A stretch of DNA of 64,000 bases from Oscheius dolichura (taxonomy: Eukaryota > Nematoda > Chromadorea > Rhabditida > Rhabditidae): contig OW051492.1 of NCBI GenBank assembly GCA_932521035.1, forward strand, positions 10,168,001 to 10,232,000. The letters run 5' to 3'. Below are positions 1-11,807 of the stretch, one piece after another. The stretch's first letter is position 1, and each line of letters opens with the position of its first letter. Made by a program: the position numbers and the translations under genes. Below the pieces are notes generated by a model that was not told the origin of the DNA, made no database searches, and saw only the letters and a list, made by a program, of their open reading frames with translations.

Positions 1-1631
1 TGATTGACCTCTACTGTTTGATGTTTACGACTTGCCGGTCGACTTTTTGCATTTCCAGCTGTTCCTGACAGCTGTTCTTCTTGAGGACACTATTTCCCTT
101 CTACATCAGTAATTCCCTGTCGGATTTTTCATATTTTAGCTTTTTGATAGAAAAATTGTGCTGGGAATGGTTTGAAACGGCATTTTCCCGACTAGAAACC
201 GACCGGCGACAGTAGGAAATGGTCAGGGGGGAGGTGGGAAAGACGGGGAAGAGAAAGTGACCACGGCACGGACTGATTGATTAGTTTTGTCGCCCCCTCC
301 AAATAAATACGACAAGAGGGGAAATAGTGTGTGTGATTGTTAGCTTTCATTAATTTCTTCAGTAATTATCATTGGCAAAGTGCTGCTTTCCCAGGAGTAC
401 TCCAGGGAAGTTATTATTCGTGGGAGGACCTAATTTGGAGCAGCGCGCTTTTCCCGGCAGAGTACAGGGACTGAAGAGACAAAAAACAAGGCGCCGACTC
501 TTTTTTAGGTTTTTGGGATAGAAGAGAGGCATTTTTAGGTCTAGGACGATGTACAGAATAGTGGAAGCTCAAAAATTATGGATTTGAGTGGGTAGACTGG
601 AAGAAAAGTGAGGGCAGGAGGTGACGAAGGGTAAAAGAGGGATGACGGGCATTTTGGGGAGGAGGAGAGGGGACAAGACAATACGGGGCAGTAGACTTTA
701 CAAAAACGTCTGTCAGCCCCTCCACGTGTTAAAAAAATGATAAACCATGGAATGACGGGGGGATCCTCGTTGCCCTACAACAGGGGAATGGGCAGAGGGC
801 GCCCTGGTCGGGGGAAGGAGGAGGATGAGGAGCGGCACCGTCTCGCCCCTGGCAACGCGCCAACTTATTGGAAAAACAAACAGCCATATGGATAAACCGA
901 CCGGGGCCAGGTAGTATCGAGCCACAGAGCGGGCAGGAGCCTCGGGGCGGAGCTCGGATCAATGCCGGCGATTATAGAGATATAGAAAGTTGAAGATGTG
1001 GAGAGGGACAGGGGGCTATTGATAAGCAGGAGGAGGGGCAAAGGAGAAGAGGAGGAGGAGAGAGGGATTTGGAAGTGTGGCCGAGGGGAAAGTTGATGGA
1101 GAAGGATAAGGTTATTAACCGGAAGGGAGAAGAAGGGAGGAGATAGGGAGGAGGGCAGGTGCAGGGACGGGGACAATTAGCCGCGAGTCTTGTTAATCTT
1201 ATAAAAACCAACGAGTGACGGGACCGTTTATCTCGGGTAGGTTGGAGGACCACAGATCTGCAGCCGTGAACTGTGGCGGTTCAACTGTAAGGGAGGACGA
1301 ATTGTGGGGTTATGGCGTCCAAACATCGGGTTCGGCCGTGTTGTGGCTCAAAAATAGGGAAACCCCCAGTTTTTAGCCTCTATTCCTAAATTTGAGGCCA
1401 TTCCTCCTCACATGCCTAGTTTCTTCCCTAATAAAGGAGAGGCCGGCTTTCTTTTTAATTGGGAAGAGAATCTCCTCTCCGGAAGACAGAAGCCAGCTCC
1501 AGCATCTCTGCTGAGCCGTAAAGTTTCCTAGCCTCCCCTGAATGAAGGCAGGGTTGGAAACTTCCCGGGCTCTCGGCTTGGGCAGTGGACCAGGAACATA
1601 GATCTGTGTCTCATCCTCTACCCCAACCTGT

Positions 1632-1788
1632 TCGGTCCCTCGCCCTCGATAGTCCTCTCCCCTGCACCCGTAAAGTCTCGGCAGGAGGATCATCTTTATT
1701 CAAAACTGTTACAAAACTATGACGTCTTTATATCTTTGTCCGGCCGAGACTTTACGGGTGCAGGGAAGCGGACTATCGGGTACCGAGC
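1632..1788. repeat. Hairpin (MITE-like) element, GCACCCGTA family
   Basis: The left arm reads through CCTCGATAGTCC and then CCTGCACCCGTAAAGTCTCG. The right arm is its reverse complement, ending GGACTATCGGGTACCGAG. The loop contains ATCATCTTTATTCAAAACTG. The arms pair over about 45 bases with few mismatches. No coding capacity. It belongs to the same family as the elements at 2795 and 33084, which share the loop sequence. Confidence 0.75.
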
Positions 1789-2794
1789 CTACTCCTCCTA
1801 TCGGTTTGTGGAACAGGCTAAAGGAAAGAGGTATGGCAGCTGGTATTGCTGCCCTGCCGCCGAGCAACAAACACTGTTTACCCCTCTATGGTAGGCGCCC
1901 CCTTGTGATCCCCCGGTTATCAGATGACAGGGCTCCCCTGCCCTTTCCAAATAGCTCACAATGCCAAATAATGTCTCACTACTCCTAGCATAGTACAATT
2001 GAACTTCTTCACCTTCTAGAAGCCAAAGATTCATGAGCGGGGGAGTACAAGCTGCAATTCTAGAGTCATGTGAATGAGACTAATAAGGGATTGCAGCTAT
2101 TATCAGTAGCCTGGGGCTGAAGTTGAGAACAAATTTTAGGATTACGGTAGCAAGGATGAAATTTCAAAGCGCAGAATGACTAATCCGGCTAATATAGACA
2201 GAATGACTTCTATGGGGGAGTTCTTGCTCTCGAGAACGGGATCATAACTTTTAAACTGGTTGTAAATTACCAGGAAATCGATCTATTTTAGTCAGAAAAC
2301 GGATGGAAAGGTCTCGGAACGACAAGGACCAAAAAAGCCTGTCTTGAGTCATGAAGCTAGAACGCTCGCTGTCTAACTGTGGCGCCCTGTTTTTATTGAA
2401 CAAAAGAGGGAATGTTGCCCTTCTTTTGATGTTCTAGGCTACAGTATCCTCCCCCGTCACTTCATTAATCCCCTTATCCTCCCTTCTTCCTTTCTTTCAC
2501 TTTCTATATTTAAACTTTCAAACGGAAGAAGTCAGCATGCGTCAAACGTATCTTTCTCCTCTCTCCTCCAGTCAAAGAGACTCTAATTAGCTAGTCAGGT
2601 GAGGGGCCGGCAGAGAGAGACGGAGAGGGAGAGGTACAGGCAGCAGGTAATGGCTGATTACATTTCTGATAAGAAGGGAGGACGGATTAAGACGGGCTGG
2701 GGGATTGAGGAGAGGCAGAGAAGGAGCGGGATCGAGGGACCTGCCAGATTTGGACAAGGAAGCAGGGAGGAGAGCTTCCCCGGGGCAGGAATAC

Positions 2795-2944
2795 GGCTCG
2801 GTCCTCGATAGTCCGATCCCCCTGCACCCGTAAAGTCTCGGCAAGACAACGGTATAAAGGCGTAAAAGTTTTGTAACAGTTTTGAATAAAGATGATCTTC
2901 CTGCCGAGACTTTACGGGTGCAGGGGATCGGAATATCGGGGACC
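2795..2944. repeat. Hairpin (MITE-like) element, GCACCCGTA family
   Basis: The arms start GGCTCGGTCCTCGATAGTCC and include CTGCACCCGTAAAGTCTCGG. The right arm mirrors them through GGAATATCGGGGACC. The loop has the same ATCTTTATTCAAAACTGTTA block as the other long copies, but in the opposite orientation to the copy at 1632. Non-coding, probably a non-autonomous mobile element or a palindrome derived from one. Confidence 0.75.
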
Positions 2945-3083
2945 CAGCTGCTGGGAGGCCCGTAAAAGGGACTGATCCCGTTTTTTAGAATTATTATCGT
3001 TGTAGGAGCCTCTAGAAATCTGGGAGAATCCCAAAAAATGGGCAGGGTCCCTTTACACGGAACTAAAGGTGTCACCTCCCATT

Positions 3084-3330
3084 TTAAAGGAACTGTCAGG
3101 GACCTATGAGGGTTACTGTAGTGCACGCAAATGACCAAAATGACAAATAGTGAAATAAGCACCTTTGAAAAAAATCAAAAGCACCATCGGAATCAGCGTA
3201 AAACTGTGTCGAATGACCCTGGTTTGACTCGACTTTCCGTTTTCTATAAAGCGTATTTCCGCAAAACACGAAAGTGGTCGTTCACGTCGTTGAGGGACCC
3301 GTGAACGCTATTAGGTGACAGTCCCTTTAA
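3084..3330. repeat. TTAA-flanked inverted-repeat element
   Basis: It begins TTAAAGGAACTGTCAGGGAC and ends GACAGTCCCTTTAA, so the termini are inverted repeats bounded by TTAA on both sides. TTAA target duplication is typical of the piggyBac group, so this is most simply a piggyBac-like MITE. No transposase frame is present. Related copies lie in introns of the lectin genes at 14173 and 20144. Confidence 0.6.
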
Positions 3331-4488
3331 GCCGTTCTCCCCCAATTTTTGTCCCCCCGTCCCTGAAATTCCTCTATTTTTCCCCTTATTAGTCCCTCTG
3401 CCGTGGCTCCTGGCCGTCCCACTAATTATGGAGAGAGGATGTTAACCGGGTGTCAATAATCAGGGCGCCTCGCTTCGCTTCGCCTCGCCTCGGCTCACAC
3501 CTGGGCGTCTCCCGGCATCAGGGGGATTATCCCCTGCCGGCTGGCCGGCTAGAAGCAAACTTATCAATTTAACTGCTGCTCTGCTGAATATTAAACGTAC
3601 GCAGGGGAAAATTTTAGGCCAAATTGGGGGAATAAAATGGCAATTGCCATTGCTTACTATTAATTAATGTTTAATTTAAAGCATTCTATTAAAATTAAGG
3701 GAAATGGGTAAAAATAACGGACGGAGTCGAGGGGATGCCGATGCTGAGGCGCCAATCGGCATAAGACCCTCGGCAGGAGGCTCCGCGCACGCCACACGCC
3801 TCGCAGAACCACGTAAACACGTCATTATTTTAGAAAAGGGGATATTTTAGCGGATTTTAATATTATTTTAGCTTTCAAACTAGATAATATTAGAAAGAAA
3901 TAAAGGAAATAATATAAAATAGAAGAATTAATAGAAAAGAAATGAATAGAACCAGCAGAAGAGCGAAAAATGACTGCCGTTCGATTAGAACAGCCCCGTA
4001 GGGTGGTCCATGTTTACCGCGGGGTCGGTCGTTTTCAAATACGCGGGCAAATTAGAAAAAACGCCACTTTTTGGGAGTTTTAAAGCAGGGTTCAATTAAT
4101 TTTATAGGGGAATGGCCTCTCCTCCCTGCCAGCTGAATAATTAGTACAATTAATCGCGTTTCCTGAAACTAGGCGCCATTTTAACATTCTTAACGTCTTT
4201 TTCCAATTAATTGTGTTACTTTTATTAGTATTAAAGCGTTTTCAAGTGATTTATAGGGGAAAATAAAAGACGCCCTTGGATAATGGCTGTTTACAGCTTG
4301 GCCAGGGAAGATATGCACCCAGTTAGGTGAGGATGGACGATAACTCCCGTTGTTGGCTTTCTTCTAGACGTGCAGGCTTTATCCTCCTCGCCGTTGCATC
4401 ACAGACCAAATCCCATAACCACGAGGGGTTATTGCAGCTTGTGATACGATTTCAATGATTATTGCCGGCCTTTGCTCTCTCCCAGCCA

Positions 4489-4495
4489 TATAAAA
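4489..4495 (+). promoter_or_regulatory. TATA box of the first VWA/lectin gene
   Basis: TATAAAA lies 55-61 bases upstream of the start codon at 4550, which would place a transcription start about 25-30 bases before the ATG. It stands out from the surroundings and matches TATA-like boxes upstream of the lectin gene at 16752. Confidence 0.45.
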
Positions 4496-4549
4496 CCCGA
4501 GCGCTGTTGACTCTATCCAAGCCGCCTTCGATATCCAAGCGGAGAGAAA

Positions 4550-6770
4550 ATGATGGAGCATTATCTCAAGCTGCTCTTCTTTGCTACTTCCTTAATATCC
4601 TGCCTCAGGGCCGATGATGTCTGCACGTGAGTATAATGGAATTGCTGCCGTGCAAACTGTTTTTAGGTGCAGCCCCGGCGGTATCTACATGGACTTCATA
4701 CTGATATTCGATCAGTCTGCGGCAATAGACAGCAGTGTCTATAACTGCAATTGGAAAATGTTTCAGGAGATCTTTTAGGAGCTGACAATCCAAAAAACAA
4801 TGGAACTGGATACTGTAGGTTTTCCTTTTAATATGATTAGTTGCCAAAGTGACTCCTCGCCATGTTCATTTTAGCGCCCATTTCTGCCAGAGAAATATGT
4901 TTTCTTCTGTCGCAAAAAATTGTAAAATGAAAGCGTATTTTCATAATAGCTACAATGATTAAAACAGCCTGCGCAGCTAAAATTGTTCGAAACCTGTCCT
5001 GCTTCCCTTTCAATCTGGGAAGAATTTGTAAGAGAGAATTAATCTTGAGTAAAAAATCTTTTTTTGTTTGGATTCGCATTTTGAACTGTATATATAGTCC
5101 ATTTCCAACGGATATTCCACGGATTCAAATTCAGCGCGTCTCCAAAATTCAGCGCGTCTCCGCTATGAGACCATGTTCGAAAGCTTGCTGGTCCCGTAGC
5201 GGAGAGGGTTTTCCGAGGAATATCCGTTGGAAATGGACTATATGGACTGTATATGCTTCATGTAGCGAGGGCTTTCTTAGAATTGTATGAATCTTTGTAC
5301 TATTGTCTGAAAAAAAGAAACAAAAAACAGCAACAAGTTTTCAGAACTACTCCTCTCTTTGTGGAATAGTTGTATATGACCATACCGCCGTCTCCTTGGA
5401 TAATCCAGGGTCGCTCAATAATCAAGGAATAGCAAATATCTCAATCCTACCACCTGGAAATGGCACAATTGATTCCGATTTGGAAAGTGCGGTTAATCTT
5501 GCAATGGACGAATACAGGACATATGGCCGTCCTAAACGCCGTCAAGTGTTAATAATCGTCACAACGATTTACAGCCGCAATGGCCGGGTTGAAAGGCTCC
5601 TAAGCGATTTCAAGAGAATCGGCAATGCCGTTATAATTTACCGTAAGAAAATTCTGTTGACAGTACTTTTTGGCATATTTAGAGACTCCGTCACCTGGTG
5701 CTTTTCCCGATCCCAACGTTGATTTGGCTGCCCTTGCTACGCCCGGACTTCATATGACGGGGGAGGATGGCCCTTTGGAGATTTTAAAATCACTATGTGA
5801 TCGTAAGTATGTACCTGGGCTTTAATATATTTTTTTAGTCAATTGTTACTGTCCATCGTTGTATTACAAAGCACAGATTTCATCAGCTGGGCAATGGCCT
5901 GTTACCCGTAAGTTTTGTTTCTTTAAATTTGGGAACAACTTTAATTTAAAGGCTAAGGAAGTGATTTCACTCCCCAAGCATACAATACTAGTTCAAGGCC
6001 CCTGACAGCTCTTTTGAAGCAACGCGTTTACATGATGAAGCATTTTTTTGCGCTTTAGACCAACACCAACACCAACAAAAACAAAAATTAGGGCCCCTTC
6101 CTGGACTCTGCAAACAGTTGCTTGATCTCAGTCGCAACGGAGTTATTACTATATCAAAATGGGAAAAATATCACTTGAAAAAAACTATAAAAATGTTTTC
6201 AGCGTGTAGCCGTCTCAGCAATACTCAGCATTCCTACCAGTATGTTCAAAACAAATGCCTTGCTGACAACCTCAACGCACGCCTGGCATATGCCACTTCC
6301 CCTACCATTAATAATTGGTTATTAACGCAAATGGACGAAGACGAAAGGTTTATAACTAATTCCTTTATTGGAATTAAGTGGAAGGATGGAGCTTGGGGAT
6401 GGGCCCTACCCAACGGAGAGATAGTTCCAACGAACTATACCAACTGGAAATCGGGAACTCCGCCCCAAGGAGCTCCCGCAAAACGTAAGTGCAGTCGTGA
6501 ACCTTTAACTGCAACTCTTCCCTATAAAATAGACAATTCAAAGGTTCTTTTTATAAGATATACGTCGTAATCTCCATCCACGTTGGTCCAATTCCCCTCC
6601 CCGAACAATATCCAATTCAGGAAATGATAATGTACTTTGTGAAGTATCCCATCATCCGACTGCCCCTCTTCACCGGGGCCAATTGCTCGTTGGTGTCCTT
6701 TTATGACGAGGGGCACTTCTTTGGCCTGGATATTATCCATTTTATACACTGGCATGTTGGATTTACGGTA
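4550..6770 (+). pseudogene. VWA plus C-type lectin gene, probably decaying
   Basis: Secreted protein related to the genes at 14173 and 20144. Exons I can place: 4550-4626 (signal peptide MMEHYLKLLFFATSLISC), one starting at 4667 (VWA strand FILIFDQSAA, near a DxSxS metal site), 5345-5642 (VWA core, CGIVVYDH to VLIIVTT), 5683-5802, 5839-5907 (linker NCYCPSLYY) and 6203-6484 (lectin-like fold with WKDGAWGW and NYTNW). All junctions from 5642 onward keep frame with the paralogues. Two problems suggest decay. The second exon runs into a stop (about 4778) before a usable donor. After 6608 the aligned lectin end (VLCEVSHHPTA) continues only in another frame (GANCSLVSFYDEGHFF), implying a 1-base shift. 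The final Cys-containing lectin strand is not found. An inverted-repeat element sits in the 4780-5344 interval. Confidence 0.65.
5096..5239. repeat. Inverted-repeat element (AGTCCATTTCCAACGG family)
   Basis: The termini are AGTCCATTTCCAACGGATAT and its exact reverse complement, flanked by TAT on both sides, which suggests a TA or TAT target duplication as in Tc1/mariner-type MITEs. It lies between exons 2 and 3 of the lectin gene at 4550. A partial second copy is at 33383-33460. Confidence 0.7.
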
Positions 6771-7263
6771 CTTATGTTGGAGACGACGATAGCTATGGAT
6801 CGGTGGATTATTATTCGCTTGGAGAGCAAATGGAAGCGGGTGAGAGGGGAGGACGATAGTAGGCGGCCGGGTCTGGATTTCCTGGAGGATGACGGGGAGG
6901 GGGACGGAGAGGAGACGGCCCAGGCGATAATGCGAGGGAATTCTATTCACTTTTACTCAGCTCTCGCCTCCATCACAGTAAGCTAAAAAATCGCCGTCAG
7001 AGGCTTATTCTCCTCTAATCGTTCTGCCCTCGTCTCCCTCAGGGGAGGCCGGGGAGGGATTGGAGTGGATCCGATGGAGATCTGGCCATTTTCCCGTTCT
7101 TCCCGGTCCAATATTCTCCTTGAGCCATCTCCCTTGGGGGGCATACGGTACCGAGCCCTGAGAGTCGGAAAGCGCCACAGCGAGTGGACGCATACGGCGT
7201 ACGGCGCCACTTTTCAAAACACGTTTGTAGTCGTAGCTCATCTGTTTTATGTGCAAATTTCAT
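6771..7263 (+). CDS. Unrecognised coding-like segment
   Basis: From about 6820 an open frame reads SKWKRVRGEDDSRRPGLDF and continues acidic (EDDGEGDGEE) to a possible donor at about 6979 (CATCACAG|TAAGCT is imperfect). A second frame at 7065-7262 ends at TGA 7263. Codon use looks protein-like and GC content is higher than around it, but I recognise no family and cannot join the two pieces with certainty. It could be exons of a separate gene or the degraded 3' part of the upstream locus. Confidence 0.25.
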
Positions 7264-8386
7264 GAACCTTGGTCACTAGGGTAATCAACTACGAGGAACA
7301 CGATGGCGAAGTCAGATTTTTGATATCTTCTAACTGAAAAAAGTTATGCCATCAAAATAAAAAAAAAGAGCTTGGCATGTGCTCTGAGTAAACCCAAATC
7401 ACGCCCGAAAAAGAGTCTTTGACTTGGTCTATTTTATAGAGAATCGTCTAGCGAAGAGGTGCACGACTAGTCTAGCTGAAGTCTCTGTAGAGTGTCACTT
7501 GTTAAAGAATTCATGTGATTCTTATATCGCTTTTCGACTTTAGAATAGTGTAAATCATTAGATTATCTTTTTTTTAAAAGGAAGGGTGAGCACACAGAAA
7601 TCAAAGAGAATGAGAAAGATGTCTTTGGTAAAATTAGGTTGATATATGTATATGTAACAAGTCTTCTTCTTTACCAGCTCATCACAACAACAATAGGAAG
7701 CCCCAAATTGGGCAATTTAAATTGTAAGCATATTCACAAATATGTATCCTTATTTCTCCTCTCACATTTTCTTTATGAGCTTACAATGTCTCTAAAACAG
7801 GTAGAAAACTAGTGGCGAAAGAACATTTTGACAAACAAATGCTCTTCTAGCTTATTTTTGCAGGAGAAGATCAGAACAGCGAAGCTACGTGTAATTTTTG
7901 TATGTGCGAAATCTAATACAATACAATACAATTTATTCCCATAATCAGCGTGTATCACGCGAGGAAAACCTCTTATCCCTGGGTGCTGACGTGAGTTCTT
8001 GAACTGCTACAGCGTAACGTCGAGATGGTACTCTCCCACGTGGCCAAGTCGACGGGGAGAGGGGGCCCGCCTCCATAACCGCTGGTGTTGTTGCTGCTTC
8101 TGTTGGTAGGAGTCGCTGGTCGGTTAGCATTTGGACTCCAGTAGAGCGTACGGCCTCACGATGCTCCGGCTTGAGGTCGAGATCCTCTTCTTTGTCACGG
8201 CTACACGGAGGCGGAGAGCAGCAACAGCAGTTCTTTTATCTGATCTTTTCTCGTCTTCTCTTTCTTTGATGTTTATACCCGAATATAAAGCAAATTGCAG
8301 GCCAAGGAAGGGTGGCAGCTGGGGATGGGCTCCCAGGTCCACCTGGAATCTCTTCTCGTCAATTTGAAAGGTTATCCAAAAAAGTC
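7264..8386. other. Non-coding flank, left arm of an inverted duplication
   Basis: About 7465-7915 is the reverse complement of about 13300-13712, including the TGAAGTCTCTGTAGAGTGTC block and the GGAAGGGTGAGCACAC block. From 7916 to the TatD start at 8387 there is no counterpart in the other arm. I see no gene; short ACAAT repeats lie near 7915-7930. Confidence 0.7.
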
Positions 8387-8743
8387 ATGGCTGGTTCTCC
8401 ATATAAATTAGTCGACATTGGAGCTAATCTGGGGCATCCATCTTACAAAAAGGATTTGCATGAAGTGATCGCTCGTGCAAAAGAAGCTGGTTAGTTTTTT
8501 CATTACTATTTTTCTTCTTTTATAAATAATTGTCGCTGCTTAGGAATAGTAAAACTAATGGTAACGGGTACTTCTGAAGAAAATAGCCAAGAGGTAACAA
8601 AGCTGGTTGAATCTGAACCTGGATTTCTTTATTTTATTGCGGGTAAGCCACTTTCTATATTTTTGTAAAATAATAAATTATAGGTGTTCATCCTCATGAT
8701 GCAAAGGATTTTACAGACACTACTCTTGCTACAATAAGGATCC
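8387..8743 (+). pseudogene. TatD-family DNase, 5' fragment
   Basis: Three exons (8387-8489, 8544-8642, 8684-8743) join in phase to give the N-terminal third of a TATDN1/CRN-2-type metal-dependent deoxyribonuclease. Landmarks are KLVDIGANLGHPSY at the start, VTGTSEENSQE, and GVHPHDAKDFTD. Full-length family members are about 270-300 residues; here similarity stops at TLATIR (8743) and unrelated sequence follows. The missing downstream exons are present in an inverted copy at 12694-13238. TatD enzymes degrade DNA in apoptosis or repair in worms and yeast; this copy alone should be non-functional. Confidence 0.8.
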
Positions 8744-8799
8744 TCGTCTTTTGGAGCATGACTTTTCTTCTTTTTCCTAAAAAAGAAGTTTGATTAGAT

Positions 8800-9290
8800 A
8801 GATACCAAGAGACCAGTACATTTCTGGCATCAGGGGCTTTATTTCAGCTCGCAGCGACTCATCTGGTTTTCGTTTCGGTGGAGATGTTTTCTTAGGAACG
8901 GGTGGGACAGGTTCCTCCACTATCTCTTCTTTTATTCGAACAGGTGGTGCTCCCATAATGCTATCTCTGTAATTCAGTTTGTTTTTAACGATTGTAGTAG
9001 CTAGTTGCTAAATAGAAAACAGCTTGAATTAGCCACTGCAGCTAACAAAACATACCGTTTGAATACTAAAAACTTGGAAAGACTTACAAGACGTCGTGCG
9101 GCATGCCTGTTTTTAGCGAAGCTGTCGATTTTGATGCCTCTACAGGCTTTGTTTCTGTAGACGTAGAGGAATCAGTAACGAAACCAAAATATCGATAGAC
9201 AAAAGAAGATTACAACTTCCAGATCACTGGTTCTTCTTCAAGAAATATCAGATAACATTCGGGACAATGACAACTTCTAGACAGAAGAAA
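8800..9290 (-). CDS. Unrecognised protein, C-terminal exons
   Basis: Reading on the minus strand, one exon (about 9180-9090) encodes a Ser/Thr-rich piece ending KTGMPHDVL. After an intron, the last exon (about 9008-8789) reads QLATTIVKNKLNYRDSIMG and then a Pro/Lys/Glu-rich stretch (EEIVEEPVPPVPKKTSPPKR) before a stop. An upstream exon containing CHCPECYLIF (about 9283-9222) may belong to it. No start codon or family is evident. It may be the 3' end of the gene whose first exons lie at 9364-9838, but a polyadenylation-like AATAAA between them (minus strand, near 9330) argues for two genes. Confidence 0.35.
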
Positions 9291-9363
9291 TATAATCAAA
9301 TTTACTTAAAAACATGTTTTTGAAATACAATTTATTGAAAGAAACTCAATGTTACAATTCTTC

Positions 9364-9838
9364 TTACTGCATATTTGTTTTATTTGTAAATACGCTTCCT
9401 TTTCCAGTTGATGTGGATCTTGGTGCAACATTTTCTTGATTACTAATCTCGTCGTCTTCTTGTACTTCTTTGTACTGAAACAAGAAGTTGGAAGAAATTA
9501 AGGCAGCCATTAAAGAAAGAAAGTATTTGAAGCTTACTTTGGCATAAACATCACTAACAGAAGGATAGCCTACACCAGTATGATACAGTTTATACAGTGT
9601 TTTAGCGACAGTATTAATACAACCCATCTTACTATGTTTGAGAAAATTCTCATTTAGTAATCTGCAAAACATTTATCGAAGCAAAAAAATGAATTTCATA
9701 CCCTCTACACACCGCTCAATAATATTCTTCTTTACTCTCGGTTACTTCAGGAATCAAACGAAAATCAGTGAGCCACGATTCCTTAACCATGAACGGTTGC
9801 GGACGTGCAGCACGTATTATATCCGTCAAATCTAGCAT
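9364..9838 (-). CDS. Unrecognised small protein
   Basis: On the minus strand an exon starts after TTATTTCAG with ATG at 9838 (MLDLTDIIRAARPQPFMVKE). Later exons encode RLLNENFLKHSKMGCINTVA, then YHTGVGYPSVSDVYAK, and after a short intron a polar tail ending at the stop 9364-9366. An AATAAA lies just downstream. The join between the first exon and the next cannot be made in frame with canonical sites: a TGA follows FRLIPEV. Either the start lies elsewhere or the copy is damaged. No family recognised. Confidence 0.35.
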
Positions 9839-10100
9839 TATCTGAAATAAGAATGTAGAATCAAAATGTTTCGAGTGAAAAATATAAAAAGAAAAGAAAA
9901 ATAAGCCGTATACAGGTTAGTCCCTAACAAAAGCTTATTTTCGTATATAAGGGGCAGGTGCTCCTGAAATGCACAACCTAGCTCTTTGGGCCTTTTAGGC
10001 CGTGAATTTTTGTCCGTGAACAATAAAATCTATATACGGCTAAGATTGAGCGCGAATTCAAACACTGTAATTATACCTTCTAAAAATATAATATTCTTCT

Positions 10101-10199
10101 TTGTTTCTTCTTGTTTACCGTGGTATTTTCCGATAGACAATGACAGTAAGAGCAGCTACAATAATAAAAGAGATTAATCCAACTGCCAAGACAGAATAG
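10101..10199 (-). pseudogene. Duplicate of the terminal membrane exon
   Basis: About 100 bases nearly identical to 10602-10700, encoding YSVLAVGLISFIIVAALTVI followed by the same KIPR end and a stop. The sequence upstream of it is not homologous to the full gene, so this is a stray copy of the last exon rather than a second complete gene. It could also have been captured by another transcript: an open frame of 119 codons runs through it (10115-10474). Confidence 0.7.
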
Positions 10200-10614
10200 G
10201 ACGACGGCCAGTGTGAGACGGGGAGGAAGGAGAGGCACCGTGTTTCCCGTCTTTTTTGGCACAAGAACTCCTTATCCAAGAGAAAATACAGAAATTTCCA
10301 ATTTTTGAAAACATAGAAGCTTGATTCTCTCTGATTTACGCACAAATACTTATCCTTGTTTGGCCGCGGTTCAACAATTTCCGATCGGAAACCATTGAGA
10401 CCAGATGCTTCGCTCATCTCGACGAGGCACTTCAAACTAAAAAATGTTCGACCAATTGAAAAGGAAACGGTCATGAATAGAAGGTAAAAAATTTAAAAGG
10501 TCATTCTGCGTTCGGGGGGAATCGAACGTGTGGAATAGCCCAAATTCTCATGGCTTCTCGAAAAAATCTGATTTATTTTTCTTCTTACGTCGATTATTCT
10601 GTGTTTCTTCTTCT

Positions 10615-11612
10615 TTAGCGTGGTATTTTCCGATAGACAATGACAGTAAGAGCAGCTACAATAATGAAAGAGATTAATCCAACTGCCAAGACAGAATATC
10701 TCCATGCTTTTGAGATTATTCCTCTTTCTATAAGAGTGAATACTTTTCTTTGATGATGACGCTAAAATAATTAGTACAGTATGTGCATAAAAATAGTAGA
10801 ATAACATACGCTGTCTTCTAGAATTTTCAATAGTTTGTTACTCTTCTGTTTATCGAAAAAATTACTGAGAATACCAGACTGAAAAGATATACAAATCAAT
10901 TGAAAAAGGAGAAATAAAATCAAACCCGAAGTATTGGTAGTCCATTATTAGCACAGCAATCAGTGCCTTCGTAGATTCCAACTATGCTTCTATAAGTGCA
11001 ATTATATGTTCCATTACTTGAAGCTTTCCATTTTGGGCATAGCCCTTTTATTTCAGAATTGGAATCTCCATCATCACAATAGGAGGTAAACGTATATTGA
11101 AATTTATCATCTGGATTAGGTTCTAAACCATAAATACAACTATGTCCCTAAAGGTTGGATTCATCATTTAGAAAAAAAAAGTTACCTCTTGGAAATTACA
11201 CGACGAATAGCCAAAGATACTGCTCCTGGCTGATGCTACAGAAAAGTATGGGCATAGTCCATTATACAGAGAAGCTGATGTGTTTCGTTGATTTGTGCCA
11301 TTTATCCAGCCCATCCTTGCATACAGCATAAAATCGGGAACATATTGATATTCGCAATGTGCATTATATTCACCAGCCATTGCCTCAAACTCTTCTTGTG
11401 AAAGTGATGAATTCCAGAATTGATCCAAATGATCAAATATTGGCAGTATTAGATAAGTGTTATTTTTGTGCTAAAATTATTGAATGTAATTATAAACTAA
11501 ATCTACTAACCTCTGCATAAAAATCATCAGCAGATATCAGTCGTACAGATGCTTCCACTCCCGGGGTCTGGTGGAAAAGAAGAAGAGCAGCGAATAAACA
11601 CAGCAGCCGCAT
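10615..11612 (-). CDS. Cysteine-rich type I membrane protein, unknown family
   Basis: Five exons join cleanly in frame: 11612-11511, 11470-11186, 11147-10926, 10878-10810, 10761-10615, giving 274 residues. The start at 11612 gives a signal peptide (MRLLCLFAALLLFHQTPGVEA). The ectodomain has about nine cysteines in short motifs (HCEYQY, GLCPYF, SYCDDG, GLCPKW, DCCANNG) and several N-glycosylation sites. Near the C-terminus one membrane segment (YSVLAVGLISFIIVAALTVI) is followed by a short basic tail YRKIPR. The layout suggests a cell-surface protein with a disulphide-bonded head. I do not recognise the family. Its last exon is duplicated at 10101-10199. Confidence 0.75.
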
Positions 11613-11807
11613 AGAAGGAAAAATTTGAACTGAATGATTCAAAATATTCCATTTTTCTTGAGATGAGTGCTGACGGTCAAATGATTATCCGTCTGATTGT
11701 TTGTGTATATCTTCGAAGTTTATTTTTACGTTTTCATCTTTTCTACATTCTACATTTTTGAAAGACAAGCAACGTCTTCACTTTCTTATAAAAATATGCC
11801 TTATGTG

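Larger units (their letters stand above)
1..4549. other. Intergenic region without a recognised gene
   Basis: I found no open frame with splice structure or a recognisable family in this stretch. Roughly 600-1250 is purine-rich on the plus strand, and the open frames there are low-complexity. The region holds two hairpin elements (1632-1788, 2795-2944), one TTAA-flanked inverted-repeat element (3084-3330), a copy of the TGTCTAACTGTGGC half-unit near 2370, and a short CGCTT/CGCCT-rich run near 3470-3495. A TATA-like box at its right end belongs to the lectin gene at 4550. Confidence 0.6.

Noticed and set aside
713-1253. Overlapping minus-strand open frames of 70-103 codons
   Set aside because: They are Pro/Ser/Leu-rich readings of a purine-biased plus strand, with no splice context or family signal.
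10500-10535. T-arm-like GTTCGATTCCCCCC on the minus strand
   Set aside because: The flanking bases cannot form a T-stem and no cloverleaf is possible.
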